A stretch of DNA of 64,000 nucleotides from the NCBI GenBank assembly GCA_946902875.1, contig OX336340.1, forward strand, positions 15,391,566 to 15,455,565, in the 5' to 3' direction. The notes under the pieces are model-generated. The model saw nothing but the letters and a program-made list of their open reading frames with translations, was not told where the DNA came from and did no database searches. Positions 36,601 through 42,665 of the stretch are shown piece after piece. Within the stretch, counting starts at the first letter, position 1; each line of letters opens with the position of its first letter. Both the position numbers and the translations under genes were made by a program. Source of the DNA: Nematopogon swammerdamellus (taxonomy: Eukaryota; Arthropoda; Insecta; Lepidoptera; Adelidae).

Positions 36601-39600
36601 TCATCTCGTATGTGTACTTCTGCACGTCCGTGGGCCCACGCTACATGCGCGACCGCAAGCCATATGACCTGAAACACACTATACTCGCATACAACGTCGT
36701 GCAGATAGTGATGAGCGCTTTTCTCGTCTACGAAGTGAGTTTCAGCTTCAAATAATTTTTAATTTATGCGACGAGCACAGATGAGAAAATACTTCGTCTT
36801 GTTATTTCATTAATTTAGAGTATATTTTAATTTAATTTCACGAGTAACAGCTAGCTCAAGCGCCTAAAGAAAAACATTGACATTGCACGTGGTTCCGATA
36901 GAAACATCACGGGCGTAGTAGATGTAGGTACCATGAAATGTAAGGCTATTATTAAAATAAACAGTCAAGCTTATATTGATATTGAAACAAGGACATAGTA
37001 TGGTAGTGCAGTGCAATGGTTAAAACAATAAAACATGCAAAGTGTAGTGCAAAGAAACATATAGTTGTGTAGGTTGAAATTGGTGTAATGGAGGCGCCTG
37101 TGAATACCAACATGGCAATAATTTAGCTGAAGAAATATTATTGTGCTATCATAAAATTGTTAGGCGTTATCATAATTATATCAAATTAAAGCCATAAGAC
37201 TTCACGGATATATTTAGTACTAACATTGTTTTGAATATTGTTTCAGGGTATATTTTCGGGATGGCTCGACTACAGCTTTAGCTGCCAACCAGTCGACTAC
37301 TCGGAAAGCCCACAAGCCAAAAGGGTGGGTTATATAGTTTTGAAACTTTCTCACGTGCATTTCAAATTCTGGTTAACTAGGTGCCTTTGTCACCGCTTCC
37401 CTTTTTTAGCACGGGTCCGTCTGGACTGGACGAAAAACATGAACTTTATATAGCCGATTCGACCGACGCTTCAGTGTGGTGGATCCAACCCGGGCAGGTC
37501 AAACCCTACTATCTGTAAGGTATAAGAAGAGAAGGTACAGTTTTACTTGGAATCCAACCACAGTCAGCCTCCAACGGTCGAACGGTAAACCATCAAAGTT
37601 CTGACTGCGCACACGTGTGCTTATAATCACAAACGGCAGTCGACCAATAGCACCACTGAGCTACTGATACTTACGAATCGTCGTCCTCGATCTTAGGTGA
37701 AGAAACTGATTTTAAAATTAAATACCTTGAAATATACTGCGTATATTTTTATTTTATTTTTTATTTTATTTTGTAATATTTGGAAAACATACAGTCATCG
37801 TAAAAAGAAAAAATACGTACTTACATAAATTTCACAGAGCCCAATAAAGTTTTCTACTTATAGCTATGTGCGTGCATATACATGATTAATAAATTAACCT
37901 AAAAAATAACGTTACATCAAAACTAACTAAAACCAACACACTGAAATATGAATACCTACTTAACCATAGGTGATACATTAATATGAAGTTCATACCTACT
38001 ATCTTACAAGAAACCAACCCAACCTACCCTCACACAATTCTCATCTGTCCGCTTTAACACCTGTTTCATCATCATTTACTGTTTCGATCGCTGACCTTTT
38101 GCGATGGCTGAGTGATACATGAAAAATATCAAGACAGGAGAAGAATTTATCATAAGTAGCTGAGCACAACTCCGGTTAGTAAATGAATTTTTACTATAAA
38201 ATTAGTACTCACTTTGGCGATATGAAAAGTGTCAAAGACATCTCGTTGCCTTAGTATGGCAAAGAAAACTTAACTTACTTAAGGAGAATCTATGTAATGA
38301 TGGATCAACTTGTACATGAAAGTAATATCCTTGATCTGCCTTCTTTTCTTGAGAGACATTATTTCAAATGTGTTATCGTCGTCGCTCTCACTTCCCCGAC
38401 AAGTTCTATAGCCAACATATTTTAAACACTTTTTTAGATTTTTATCTATTTCAGTTATATAGACTGCATATTATGACGGGTTCCATGCTATGGAGGCATA
38501 TTCAATAATATGTCTGACAAACGAGGAGTATAGGATTATAAAAGTGGAGACATTTTTAAATACATTACAAGTCCTCAATATAAAACCGAGTAGCTTATAT
38601 GCTTTCAATGTTATAGTATGAATATGTAATTTAAAAAGTAATTTACAATGAAGCAAAACTCCTAGGTCTCTGACTTCGGTAACTCTATTGATTAATCTAT
38701 TAGAGAGATTGAAGTGAACGATATTTTGCTTACGAGAGAAGGAAATGGTAGCGCATTTGTCAATATTTAAATGGAGGTAATTGTCTTTACAATAAGTTAC
38801 CAAGTTATTCAAATCTTTATGCAAATCATGACAATCAAGTAGTGATTTAATTACCTTTATAATCTTTTTGTCATCCGCGTATAGTAATAAAATTGAGTTT
38901 TTAGTAAAATTTGTGGCGTCATTAATGAAGATGTTAAACATGTTAAACCGTATGTATACCGGCAACCACTTACATGCTCGCTCATTCACCCAAAATTTTA
39001 ACCAATCAAATGCATTAAGAATGAGTTCGATACTGCTACTGATTGAAATCGGTGAGTATTTGAGTGAGTTAGCGTGTCGAGTTATTCCCGTGCCGGTAGA
39101 TCAGCTTGAGCGATTGCTATAATGTTTGAACTTAGAATACTTCTTGTAATTCTCTGTGCTCGAAGCACTGCAATGAGTCGAGCTAACGGAGAAGAGGGGT
39201 TGGTTTAACAACGCAAACTGAAGTCTACGAGGTGGCCAGTGTGGTTGCATCAGCCCTCTTCGTGGACGCGAGTTGCGAGGGAGTGGACTACGAAGTTGTA
39301 TGTCCCTCCGCTACTCCACACTGGCGGGTAGCACATGTTTTACTAGAACTATATATGTATTTTCTCCTTGGTCGAGATTTTTTTTGACTGTTCTCGAATG
39401 AAAACACCATTACTAAGTTAATACGAAATATGGTGTACACCAACAATCTCTCTTCTGTGACACCACTAAACAAATACTTCAGCCTCTCATGAACATTCTT
39501 CTTATCCAGATGGCTGCGGCAGTGTGGTGGTACTTCTTCGCCAAGATCACCGAGCTTCTGGACACAGTTTTCTTCGTGATGAGAAAGAAGAACCGGCAGA

Positions 39601-41869
39601 TCACCTTCCTACACATGTACCACCACACGCTTATGCCCATCTGCGCCTGGATCGGTTGCAAGTTCCTCCCCGGTGAGCACCTGACGAACGCCGTCTCCTT
39701 TCCATCTTCCCACAACGCGCACTTGGCAGGGATCGCATCCATACACGCTGAACTTTCTGCAAATCCAGAACCATCCGGTTCTACAGATCTTTCCTCCACA
39801 GAACTGGTAAACTCTGGAATGCTCTCCCTGCCCACATGTTTATAAATGGGCACCTGTCAGGCCGGCGGCGTGGCATTCGCAACCGCGACCTAATGTCCAT
39901 GGGCGTCTTTAGAGACCTGATGGGTGGAAAATGTCACATAGTTAATCAAGGTGCGGTGCGCTGACATCACGGGCGTAGCCAAGGAATGATTTAGCCAACC
40001 ACGTCAGGGTAAAAAAAAATGCAGATGGCTTTGAAAAGTTTGAATCCACCTGCCGCTCGAAGATGAGACTCGTGACAAAAACACCATAAACACTCATATT
40101 ATACAACAAATCAGATTTATGTAATTGCCCATCAGAAGTAAAATTATGACAAAGCAGATGATAATAAAATGTTCTTTATTGCACACCATTAAATGCATAA
40201 TTTATAAATACTAGCTTTTGCCCGCGGCTTCGCTAGCGGTAGAATCGGTTTAATAGCAGATCCGAACGATCGATACTCTTATATTCTCTCTCTCTCTATC
40301 TCTCTCCCTCCCTCCCTCGCTCCCCCTAACTTCCGCCTCCTCCCCTCCCAGCCCCTCCCCACCGCCCCCTCACCCCTCTCCATCCAGCACTACCATTCGA
40401 CACTAAATTCCGTGCATACTATACTTTCTTTGATATTGTTCAGCCCTATTGATAGCGTGCGTGCGGGCGTGATGATATTATAGCCTATAGTGAGCCCCAA
40501 CTGGCCCAAAGAACTATTCTTTACATTGGTGCAAACCCTATCAAAATCTGTTCAGTGGTTCCGGAGTTTATCTCAAACATATATACATACATACATGACG
40601 TTCCCTTTTATAAGATAGATAGATAGAGATAAATCTAAACGTGGTGGTCGGTATTGGCTGTAATTTAGCGAAGTTTTTGCAGCACAACACCGATTACTGT
40701 GCTTACCCCGATTCTCGGGATACAGCGTGTGGTATTTATGTATGTAAGTAAATACATAATACACAAAAGGCATGTCTAATGCCAGGAGAAATTTTGACAA
40801 ATTAACCTTTAAAAAATAACTATTGTATTATAATGGGCGCAGGTGGTCACGGAACGCTGCTTGGAGTCATCAACTCCTTCATCCACATCGTCATGTACTC
40901 GTACTACCTCATCTCGGCGATGGGGCCCCAGTACCAGAAGTACCTCTGGTGGAAGAAACATCTCACCACTATGCAGTTGGTACGTATTCAGCCATCTTTA
41001 TTAAAGTTGTGAACAGTGGAGTAATGCCTGTGTTCTCTAGTTTTTTTAAGTGTAAGTACACGTGTATACCGGGACCACGAGGATTTTTCGACACCGCAGT
41101 GAATTACGATTTGGTAACAGTAACCGTAACCAGTGACTCTCGTGAATGATGTTTTCGATGTGCTGAGCCAAAGTATTAAATGTTTCATCAGCTTTTACGA
41201 GATGCTTGAAAGCCTAAAGTGATATTGCGTATACTATTTGTATAGTCCATAGGTAATTTATGACAACACTTTACATTTGAATTTTGAGGCAATTTTTGCT
41301 TTAACGACTTTAATTGAACTTAAATTTTTTCCTATTTCCATTCTAGAAAATTACTAACATTAATGCTTAGTTAGAAAATAAAGTTTGTTTTCATCTTTGT
41401 TATCTCACCTTTGCGTTGTCCCATCATAACCATGAGTTCACGACTCTTCTATGATAAGAGTTTATATTTAATTAACCCGACATGTTTAATCAAATCGTCT
41501 GCTATACTCAATATGTCAGTGTATTACACATTGTTCTTGTCGGAATTAGATGTCGTGTAAGTGTTTTAATTTCGGTCAACATTTTGGAAGTTGTTAAAAC
41601 TACCCTCGTCTAATCTGATCTAAATTTATTTCCAGATACAATTCTGCATCATCTTTTACCACAACTTCCCGGTCATGTTCCGCGAGTGCAACTACCCCAA
41701 GGGTATCAACTTCCTCCTCAGCCTCAATGCCGGACTGTTCCTCTACATGTTCGGGCAGTTCTATGTTAAGAGCTACCTGAGGAGCGACCGGAAGAGAGTC
41801 CCGATTCATCAGGAACAGAGCGCGGCCAACGGTCATAGTCTAAGTAATGGAAAGGCGAAGGATTGCTAG
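9602..41869 (+). CDS. ELOVL-A: very-long-chain fatty acid elongase, complete coding sequence over six exons
   Basis: ELOVL enzymes are ER-membrane 3-ketoacyl-CoA synthases that condense malonyl-CoA with a fatty acyl-CoA, the rate-limiting step of elongation. Coding segments are 9602-9656, 36544-36734, 37247-37324, 39510-39672, 40843-40979 and 41636-41869. All introns are GT-AG, and the joined phases give 858 nt, or 285 residues, normal for the family. The family motifs are present: KITELLDT (120-127, matching KxxExxDT), the histidine box HMYHH (143-147), HIVMYSYY (177-184) and TTMQLIQ (204-210). The C-terminus, ending KAKDC, fits a KxKxx ER-retrieval signal. The sequence resembles insect genes annotated ELOVL7-like or AAEL008004-like. 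Substrate chain length cannot be read from sequence. Intron 1 is about 26.9 kb of repeats. Confidence 0.95.
9944..10260. repeat. Dispersed repeat fragment with a 75-codon open frame
   Basis: A forward open frame (9944-10171) includes [18 protein letters not shown]. It runs straight into GAGTGATCCTATAAGG and GCAGAACCCTAAAAA, which mark the end of a dispersed lepidopteran repeat. I do not recognise a protein. It has no splice context linking it to ELOVL-A, and I treat it as repeat-derived. Confidence 0.4.
10560..10935 (-). pseudogene. LINE (Jockey-type) 3' end, C-terminal fragment
   Basis: On the minus strand the frame 10892-10581 reads [17 protein letters not shown], then [17 protein letters not shown], then [18 protein letters not shown]. 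The (R/H)TAKLWNALP and LGSFKR words are typical of the C-terminus after the reverse transcriptase in lepidopteran non-LTR retrotransposons. Related ends occur at 34603-35880, 39684-39960, 47715-47900 and 55560-55745. The copy is heavily 5'-truncated and has no RT domain. Confidence 0.75.
10936..13190. other. Intron 1 of ELOVL-A: old repeat debris, no gene
   Basis: A 117-codon frame at 11196-11549 is not a gene. Its second half, with AGATCTCAAAG and GCGATAATTTT, matches degenerate sequence at about 61760-61875, so it is repeat-derived. 11750-11830 (TTGATTGATTGATT) looks like a LINE 3' tail. 12721-12800 shares a TTCTCG/CCTCGGGACA-type segment with 24220-24270. The rest is featureless. Confidence 0.5.
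13191..13576 (+). mobile_element. Dispersed lepidopteran repeat G (GGTTCCGTA ... GACTCGCACTTGG)
   Basis: It begins AAGTTTCCGTATCCGGTACG, passes through GCCTACGCCGTCTGTCTGTC, TTGAAATTTTCACAGAATAT and GCCGATATAACAACAAATAA, and ends GATACGGAACCCTC plus GAGTCCGACTCGCACTTGGG. Similar copies, whole or partial, are at 24711, 32953, 50081, 54500, 55911 and 58581. It is non-coding and non-autonomous; its class is not clear from sequence. Confidence 0.8.
14231..14605 (-). mobile_element. SINE, family B: family A body and tail with a 5S rRNA-like head
   Basis: On the minus strand the right part reads CGGTAGCTCAGTGGTGCGG, then TTAAGCAACACTGGGCATGG, then TCAGTACTTGGATGGGTGAT (from 14563 down to about 14521). 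That is close to the 3' half of insect 5S rRNA. It continues GGTTCGGATTCCACG, then the family A body with GTACCACCGCACTGAACG, and ends GTGTCAGTTTTCAC plus A-rich. The second half is therefore shared with the SINE at 59-333 while the head differs. A degenerate sister copy is at 37365-37680. Confidence 0.75.
14621..16368. mobile_element. 1.75-kb foldback element with 8-bp target-site duplication (hAT-like)
   Basis: The ends CGTCTAGTAGCAGTAGTTCG (14621) and its exact inverse (to 16368) are flanked by AACTGATC on both sides (14613-14620 and 16369-16376). Inverted homology extends roughly 160-180 bp, with CGGTTGGTAGTCCGGTTGAC and CAAAAGTTCGGTTGTTACG. Inside are further inverted pairs: ATGGAAACCTCCTTTCAATT at about 14833 and 15191, and inverted at about 15123. 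There are also many CCCAGTAGT motifs. There is no transposase. An 8-bp duplication fits hAT elements, but the terminal bases are not diagnostic. Confidence 0.8.
15715..15990 (+). repeat. SINE-like fragment sharing the GGTGGTACCAACCC block
   Basis: This lies inside the foldback element. The segment GGTGGTACCAACCC, CCTACCACCTAGTAAG, GAAGGGACCTACAGTTTTAC and GGTTCCGAACGGTGAAGC matches the junction region of the family B SINEs, but its left part is different (GCGCATGCTCCGACC and following). It is another head-and-body combination or an older relative. There is no coding potential. Confidence 0.5.
16377..16681 (+). pseudogene. Tc1/mariner-type transposase, C-terminal fragment
   Basis: The plus strand reads [60 protein letters not shown] and [17 protein letters not shown] before TAA. 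The WPPRSxDLTPxDFFLW region precedes the last catalytic acidic residue in a large arthropod DDE transposase group. Here [10 protein letters not shown] is altered, so the key region is decayed. The fragment starts directly at the right target-site duplicate of the foldback element. The 5' two thirds of the gene are missing. Confidence 0.75.
16682..17499. other. Intron 1 of ELOVL-A: no recognisable gene
   Basis: It includes a moderately GC-rich stretch at 16890-17240 with a 112-codon forward frame ([13 protein letters not shown] and following) of unknown nature. It may be further decayed transposon sequence downstream of the transposase fragment. I see no splice signals joining it to ELOVL-A. 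Confidence 0.35.
18182..18320 (+). mobile_element. 5'-truncated family A SINE in the left arm of the palindrome
   Basis: It starts in TTTTCCGTCCAGTTGAGTG and ends GTCAGTTTACATTTTAAAAA. It is the inverse counterpart of 18850-19008 and is inserted at the same place in the transposon. It lacks the GTGTGGGGCC head. Confidence 0.8.
18629..18692. repeat. Near-perfect hairpin at the centre of the palindrome loop
   Basis: AAATTACGCACTTCTCTAGC is followed by the short centre TATGGGCTGGCCCATTA and then the inverse GCTAGAGAAGTGCGTAATTT. The stem is about 23 bp and extends through GGGC/GCCC almost to the centre. It falls inside the transposase reading frame, just after [11 protein letters not shown]. 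Confidence 0.88.
18850..19008 (-). mobile_element. 5'-truncated family A SINE in the right arm of the palindrome
   Basis: Reverse orientation. On the plus strand, ATGTAAACTGACATGGTTGG leads into CACCTACAACATCCGTGATG and on to ACGGAAAACACAAACTATTT. It is slightly better preserved than the left-arm counterpart and is truncated at the same point. Confidence 0.8.
19686..22090. other. Intron 1 of ELOVL-A: AT-rich, one dispersed repeat
   Basis: 19687-19705 is a TA microsatellite beside the palindrome. A 55-codon plus-strand frame at 20128-20295 ([16 protein letters not shown] and following) has coding-like composition but no recognised family. 20700-20915 is a dispersed repeat with TGTCTGTCTGTCTGTCCGC, ATAACTCGAGAACCACTGAA and GGCGGAGCCGCGGGCACAGC. 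The ATAACTCGAGAACCACTG word is also the core of the 100-bp satellite at 28795-30724. The remainder is unremarkable. Confidence 0.5.
22090..24220. other. Intron 1 of ELOVL-A: LINE tails and microsatellites
   Basis: 22110-22260 looks like a non-LTR 3' UTR (TTTATTTATTTATTTATTAGG, then a TA microsatellite at about 22226). 23862-23882 is a (GTAT)n run. 24085-24215, with CACATCCCAAAGGTTAG, GCATTAAACTCGCC and a CAATAAAG-like end, is the 3' tail of a common lepidopteran LINE. 22346-22684 has a 112-codon frame without similarity. No gene is seen. Confidence 0.5.
24711..24996 (+). mobile_element. Dispersed repeat G copy
   Basis: It runs from TTTTAGGTTTCCGTATCCTG through a (TGTC)n run at about 24762-24786 and TTGAAATTTTCACAGAATAT to GAGTACGACTCGCACTTGGC. 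It has the same architecture as 13191-13576, with a shorter interior. Confidence 0.8.
25625..25824. mobile_element. 200-bp MITE with long inverted repeats
   Basis: AAAACCGCCTTCAAAAATG and CCCTAGAGTTGGCGGCGGTG on the left face TTAGCACCGCCTTCAACTCT and TTTTGAAGGCGGTTTTT on the right. Together they form a stem of about 75 bp with some mismatches around a loop of about 60 bp. The outer AACCGCCTTCAAAAA word resembles the ACCGACTTCAAAAAAC ends of the elements at 31850, 42666 and 54128. Confidence 0.8.
25825..26121. repeat. Dispersed repeat with CGAATTGAGAACCTCCTCCTT end
   Basis: It contains TCGAATTGAGAACCTCCTCC and GTGAAGTCGGTTAAA. The same end is seen at about 14050, 43800 and (inverted) 53580. 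It is non-coding. Confidence 0.5.
26122..26520 (-). pseudogene. LINE endonuclease/reverse transcriptase, C-terminal fragment (RTE-like)
   Basis: The minus strand reads [55 protein letters not shown] and [13 protein letters not shown]. These phrases are the standard C-terminal segment of the craniofacial-development-like endonuclease-reverse transcriptases common in Lepidoptera. No RT catalytic motif is included, the copy is 5'-truncated, and it ends with unrelated sequence. Confidence 0.85.
26521..27000. other. Intron 1 of ELOVL-A: no gene; short direct repeat
   Basis: 26885-26970 repeats GTTCGTGTAGC(G/C)GGAACGCGAGTT about three times with decay. An open frame at 26660-26899 has no similarity I can recognise. 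Confidence 0.4.
27001..27260 (-). mobile_element. tRNA-derived SINE (Ser/Leu tRNA-like head)
   Basis: On the minus strand the first about 75 bases read GCGAGTGGCCGAGTGGTCTG, GACGTCGGCTTCTCTTGCG, then AGAGGTTCGAATCCAACCGG. TGGCCGAGTGG (27245-27235) fits the pol III A box and GGTTCGAATCC (27201-27191) the B box. The region between them is like a tRNA with a class II variable arm. Beyond it the body continues to about 27035 and ends at an AAT-rich tail (TTATTATTATTATAATAA on the minus strand). The acceptor stem does not close, so this is a SINE and not a tRNA gene. Confidence 0.75.
27261..28357. other. Intron 1 of ELOVL-A: no gene
   Basis: AT-rich. No open frame or repeat that I can identify, apart from short CA- or T-rich tracts. 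Confidence 0.5.
28358..28565. other. GC-rich, CpG-rich island inside intron 1
   Basis: About 200 bp of extreme GC content, with GGCGGGCGGGGGGC, AGCGGCGGCCGCGCCGCCGC, CTCGCCGCGCCGCCCGCGCC and GCTCGCTC stretches, set in otherwise AT-rich intron. Open frames on both strands (138 and 104 codons) are low-complexity Arg/Ala/Gly and not convincing. It could be a promoter or alternative first exon of ELOVL-A, or part of an unrecognised element. No clear splice donor to the ELOVL-A second exon was identified. Confidence 0.5.
28795..30724. repeat. 100-bp satellite array (about 19 units) with a duplicated block
   Basis: CATAACTCGAGAACCACTGG recurs at 28811, 28911, 29011, 29111, 29211 and 29311, then onward with period 100 (103 in units that gain CTACTGG). 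Each unit continues TGCTAGACCCATCGTGTTGG, ACTCAAACTTCAGGTCTCGG and AGATCTATCCATCTGTCACG. The stretch from about 29191 to 29707 is repeated with an offset of 1007 bp at about 30198-30724, sharing its rare variants (CGGGAACCTTT, CCACTACTGG, GTGCTGG). The array stops abruptly after GTTTTGGTCAA. Confidence 0.97.
30725..31300. other. Intron 1 of ELOVL-A: AT-rich with a GC-rich patch at 31037-31145
   Basis: The patch has CCACGGCCTGCACCCGCCGG and CCTCCCGCCGCCGCGCCGGC. On the minus strand it is open for about 45 codons, ending [24 protein letters not shown] and a stop at about 31040. It looks coding-like in composition, but no acceptor or upstream exon was found. It could be a lone exon, a retrocopy end or chance. 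Confidence 0.35.
31300..31400 (-). repeat. tRNA-like SINE remnant with a B box
   Basis: The minus strand reads GGGCTCTCGGTTCGATCCCG, including GGTTCGATCCC, a good pol III B box. It is preceded by a degenerate region (GTGTCTTAGAAAAGTGGCAG) in which no clear A box is seen. Flanks do not fold as a tRNA. Confidence 0.4.
31845..31995 (+). mobile_element. Single arm of the ACCGACTTCAAAAAAC element
   Basis: AAAACATTACACCGACTTC, CAACTAGAACTGAAAAGTG, TATTCGGACCCTTGAGTTG and CAAAAGGGGTCCATC match the left arm of the foldback element at 42666-43485 at high similarity. No inverse partner is found nearby. Confidence 0.7.
32122..32445 (-). pseudogene. LINE C-terminal fragment (Jockey-type)
   Basis: The minus strand reads [18 protein letters not shown], then [10 protein letters not shown], then [20 protein letters not shown] and [20 protein letters not shown] in two overlapping frames. 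This pattern (initial T-V-x-x-L-Y-x-x-E-V-Y, then Y-N-x-L-P) is that of the region after the RT in insect Jockey/CR1 elements. It is frameshifted and has no RT domain. Confidence 0.65.
32953..33123 (-). mobile_element. Dispersed repeat G, partial copy, reverse
   Basis: GCATATCCGCCATAATAACA, TTTTGTGAAAATTTTAACCG, GACAGACAGATAGACATAC and GGATACGGAAACCTA are the reverse of the left half of the copy at 13191-13576. The GACTCGCACTTGG end is absent. Confidence 0.75.
33280..33490 (-). pseudogene. LINE reverse transcriptase fragment (FADDSK motif)
   Basis: The minus strand reads [20 protein letters not shown] near 33485-33425. FADD is RT catalytic motif C. It is followed, after frame changes, by a [21 protein letters not shown] stretch corresponding to the usual WLIKxNxxKCxVL. 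It is a short decayed piece of a Jockey/CR1-type element, different from the copies at 34.6 and 38 kb. Confidence 0.65.
33713..34040 (-). mobile_element. LINE 3' UTR copy, pair of 56364-56676
   Basis: GCACTCGAACTAGTCACAAT, TGTTCTATCCGGTTCGATTA, CACCCACGAAGAAGAACC, TTAATTAAGTGAATCAGG and CCTTTGTCAAACTTTG are shared in order with 56364-56676. The left edge is a TTGTATTGTATTG run, which on the minus strand is a (CAATA)n tail, so both copies are probably reversed retrotransposon 3' ends. Confidence 0.7.
34041..34602. other. Intron 1 of ELOVL-A: AT-rich, nothing recognised
   Basis: Long A/T stretches and TA runs at about 34065. No gene and no repeat that I can name. Confidence 0.5.
34603..35880 (-). 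pseudogene. LINE (Jockey-type), 5'-truncated, with RT domain, frameshifted
   Basis: On the minus strand from about 35860: [19 protein letters not shown] (RT motif A), then [20 protein letters not shown] (motif B), then [14 protein letters not shown] (motif C, YADD). Then, in other frames, [66 protein letters not shown], and [17 protein letters not shown]. At least three frameshifts break it. The 3' end is a poly-A seen as T-run at 34603-34612. The 5' part (endonuclease, gag-like ORF) is missing, so this is a dead-on-arrival copy. Confidence 0.88.
35881..36543. other. End of ELOVL-A intron 1
   Basis: A 125-codon reverse frame at 36061-36438 has no recognisable similarity and lies in AT-rich sequence. 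The intron ends with GTTGATTGCAG. No repeat was identified. Confidence 0.45.
36544..36734 (+). CDS. ELOVL-A coding exon 2
   Basis: The acceptor is TTGATTGCAG and the donor GTGAGT. It encodes residues 19-82, starting [10 protein letters not shown] and ending SAFLVYE. It covers the first membrane segment, [17 protein letters not shown], and the conserved RDRKPYDL loop. It is exactly 191 nt, as is the corresponding exon of ELOVL-B. Confidence 0.95.
37247..37324 (+). CDS. ELOVL-A coding exon 3
   Basis: The acceptor TTGTTTCAG is followed by 26 codons, [11 protein letters not shown] through SESPQAKR, and then donor GTGGGT. It contains the conserved SCQPVDYS segment. ELOVL-B does not split its coding sequence here; its intron lies 19 codons further on. 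Confidence 0.92.
37365..37680 (-). mobile_element. SINE, family B, degenerate copy in ELOVL-A intron 3
   Basis: On the minus strand: GTAGCTCAGTGGTGCTATTG, a decayed 5S-like stretch (TTATAAGCACACGTGTGCGC, then AACTTTGATGGTTTACCG), GGTTGGATTCCAAGTA, CCTGCCCGGGTTGGATCCAC, and CGTCCAGTCCAGACGG. It has the same order as 14231-14605, but the CAGTTTCCAT tail is worn or missing. Confidence 0.65.
37745..38965 (-). pseudogene. LINE (Jockey-type), 5'-truncated, RT and C-terminal region
   Basis: The minus strand reads [20 protein letters not shown] followed by ADDKKI (motif C YADD) at about 38870, then [55 protein letters not shown] and [10 protein letters not shown]. After one stop comes [20 protein letters not shown] (38360-38280). 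A 172-codon frame is still open, so decay is moderate. The 3' end is A-rich (ATTTTATTTTT-type run at 37748). Motifs A and B are absent, so it is 5'-truncated inside the RT. It lies in ELOVL-A intron 3 in antisense. Confidence 0.88.
38966..39509. other. Remainder of ELOVL-A intron 3
   Basis: 39175-39320 contains a short imperfect inverted repeat: CGAAGCACTGCAATGAG with later GTGGCCAGTGTGG and CCACACTGGCGGG. No gene was recognised. Confidence 0.4.
39510..39672 (+). CDS. ELOVL-A coding exon 4 (catalytic histidine box)
   Basis: The acceptor is CTTATCCAG and the donor G|GTGAGC. It encodes [10 protein letters not shown], then [17 protein letters not shown], then FLHMYHHT, ending CKFLP. It holds the KxxExxDT motif and the HxxHH box that defines the family. 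A LINE fragment begins only about a dozen bases after the donor. Confidence 0.95.
39684..39960 (+). pseudogene. LINE 3' end fragment immediately after the ELOVL-A exon 4 donor
   Basis: The plus strand reads [19 protein letters not shown] and then, shifted, [15 protein letters not shown] and [17 protein letters not shown] sequence, followed by GCGTGGCATTCGCAACCGCG. It matches the C-terminal region of the LINE at 34603-35880 ([18 protein letters not shown] and LQIFPLQNR). It starts within about 12 nt of the splice donor at 39673. Confidence 0.75.
40205..40625 (+). repeat. Dispersed repeat (CTAGCTTTTGCCCGCGGCTTCGC start) with a long polypyrimidine tract
   Basis: It begins ACTAGCTTTTGCCCGCGGCT, a start shared with the foldback at 62311. 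It ends AAACCCTATCAAAATCTG, CAGTGGTTCCGGAG and TTCCCTTTTATAAGATAGAT, a very common insect repeat end. In between, 40282-40390 is almost all C and T, with (CT)n then CCCTCCCTCC and CCCCTCCCCACC blocks. It lies in ELOVL-A intron 4. Confidence 0.65.
40635..40750 (+). repeat. Partial family C SINE tail
   Basis: CGTGGTGGTCGGTATTGG, TTTTGCAGCACAACACCG, ATTACTGTGCTTACCC and GATTCTCGGGATACAGCGTG match the 3' halves of the SINEs at 48543-48885 and 56721-57060. Confidence 0.7.
40843..40979 (+). CDS. ELOVL-A coding exon 5
   Basis: The acceptor is GGGCGCAG and the donor GTACGT. It encodes [13 protein letters not shown], then HIVMYSYY, then [19 protein letters not shown]. This is one of the most conserved ELOVL regions, carrying the HxxMYxYY motif. 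Confidence 0.95.
41636..41869 (+). CDS. ELOVL-A last coding exon with stop
   Basis: The acceptor ATTTATTTCCAG is followed by 77 codons and TAG at 41867-41869. It starts [15 protein letters not shown], includes the final membrane segment [19 protein letters not shown], and has a polar tail ending NGKAKDC. No exact AATAAA was found in the next several hundred bases. ATTAAA-like words occur near 42213 and 42345, so the 3' end is unresolved. Confidence 0.95.
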   Translation: MQFCIIFYHNFPVMFRECNYPKGINFLLSLNAGLFLYMFGQFYVKSYLRSDRKRVPIHQEQSAANGHSLSNGKAKDC

Positions 41870-42665
41870 AATAATCTTTATATACTTTGAAAGATAAAGT
41901 GAGGGAAAGTGAACGAATCATGGTGCAACGTATTACCTATAATATAGCGGTATTAGGTACGCTTCTTGGCCTAGTGCGTTATCGTTTTGATACTTCGCCT
42001 AGTACGTAACGCACTGCCCTGAAGTTGCTTCAAAACTATGTCACTTACCTATTTGTATTATATATTTACTGCGTTCCGAGATACTAATGTATGTGCATGT
42101 ATATTTCGAATTCGTCATACTTACATTTATTCATGGTTAGATTAGAACCAAAGTTTAATAATTTACCTTCCTATAAACACACATTTTGATGTGAATTGTC
42201 GGACTTTAGGATTATTAAAATTTAATCCGTGATTTAGGTCCCGTTTGTGCAGCGGGAAAACAAAAATTTTGCCAGCTCCTTCAACAATTTATTGCCCAGC
42301 TGCAAGATTTTTTTAATTATATTTAAATTAAATTTTAAGATTAAATTTTAAATTTAAAGATTTAAATAGTTATTAATATCGGTTATATTGTATGGTACAG
42401 TAAAGAAAGGGAGACTATTGTCGGAATATAAATCAAATTATACTTGCATATAATATATATTAGTAAATTAACACTGTAAACATGAACTTGGCGTCAGTCT
42501 GTACATTGAAAATATTTGCAAGAAATAAGTGTGATAAAATGCAGCGTGATATATTTTTTATTTTTGTGTGTTTTGTCATGTACTTATTGTTTTTATTTTA
42601 TTTCATGAGGTCAGAATATATAGTTGTTTTTTTAAGTTTATTATTTTTATATTTTTGATATAATT
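41870..42665. other. ELOVL-A 3' flank / UTR candidate
   Basis: AT-rich and free of recognisable repeats until 42666, so the 3' UTR probably lies here. ATTAAA-like words occur near 42213 and 42345. No exact AATAAA was seen. Confidence 0.45.
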
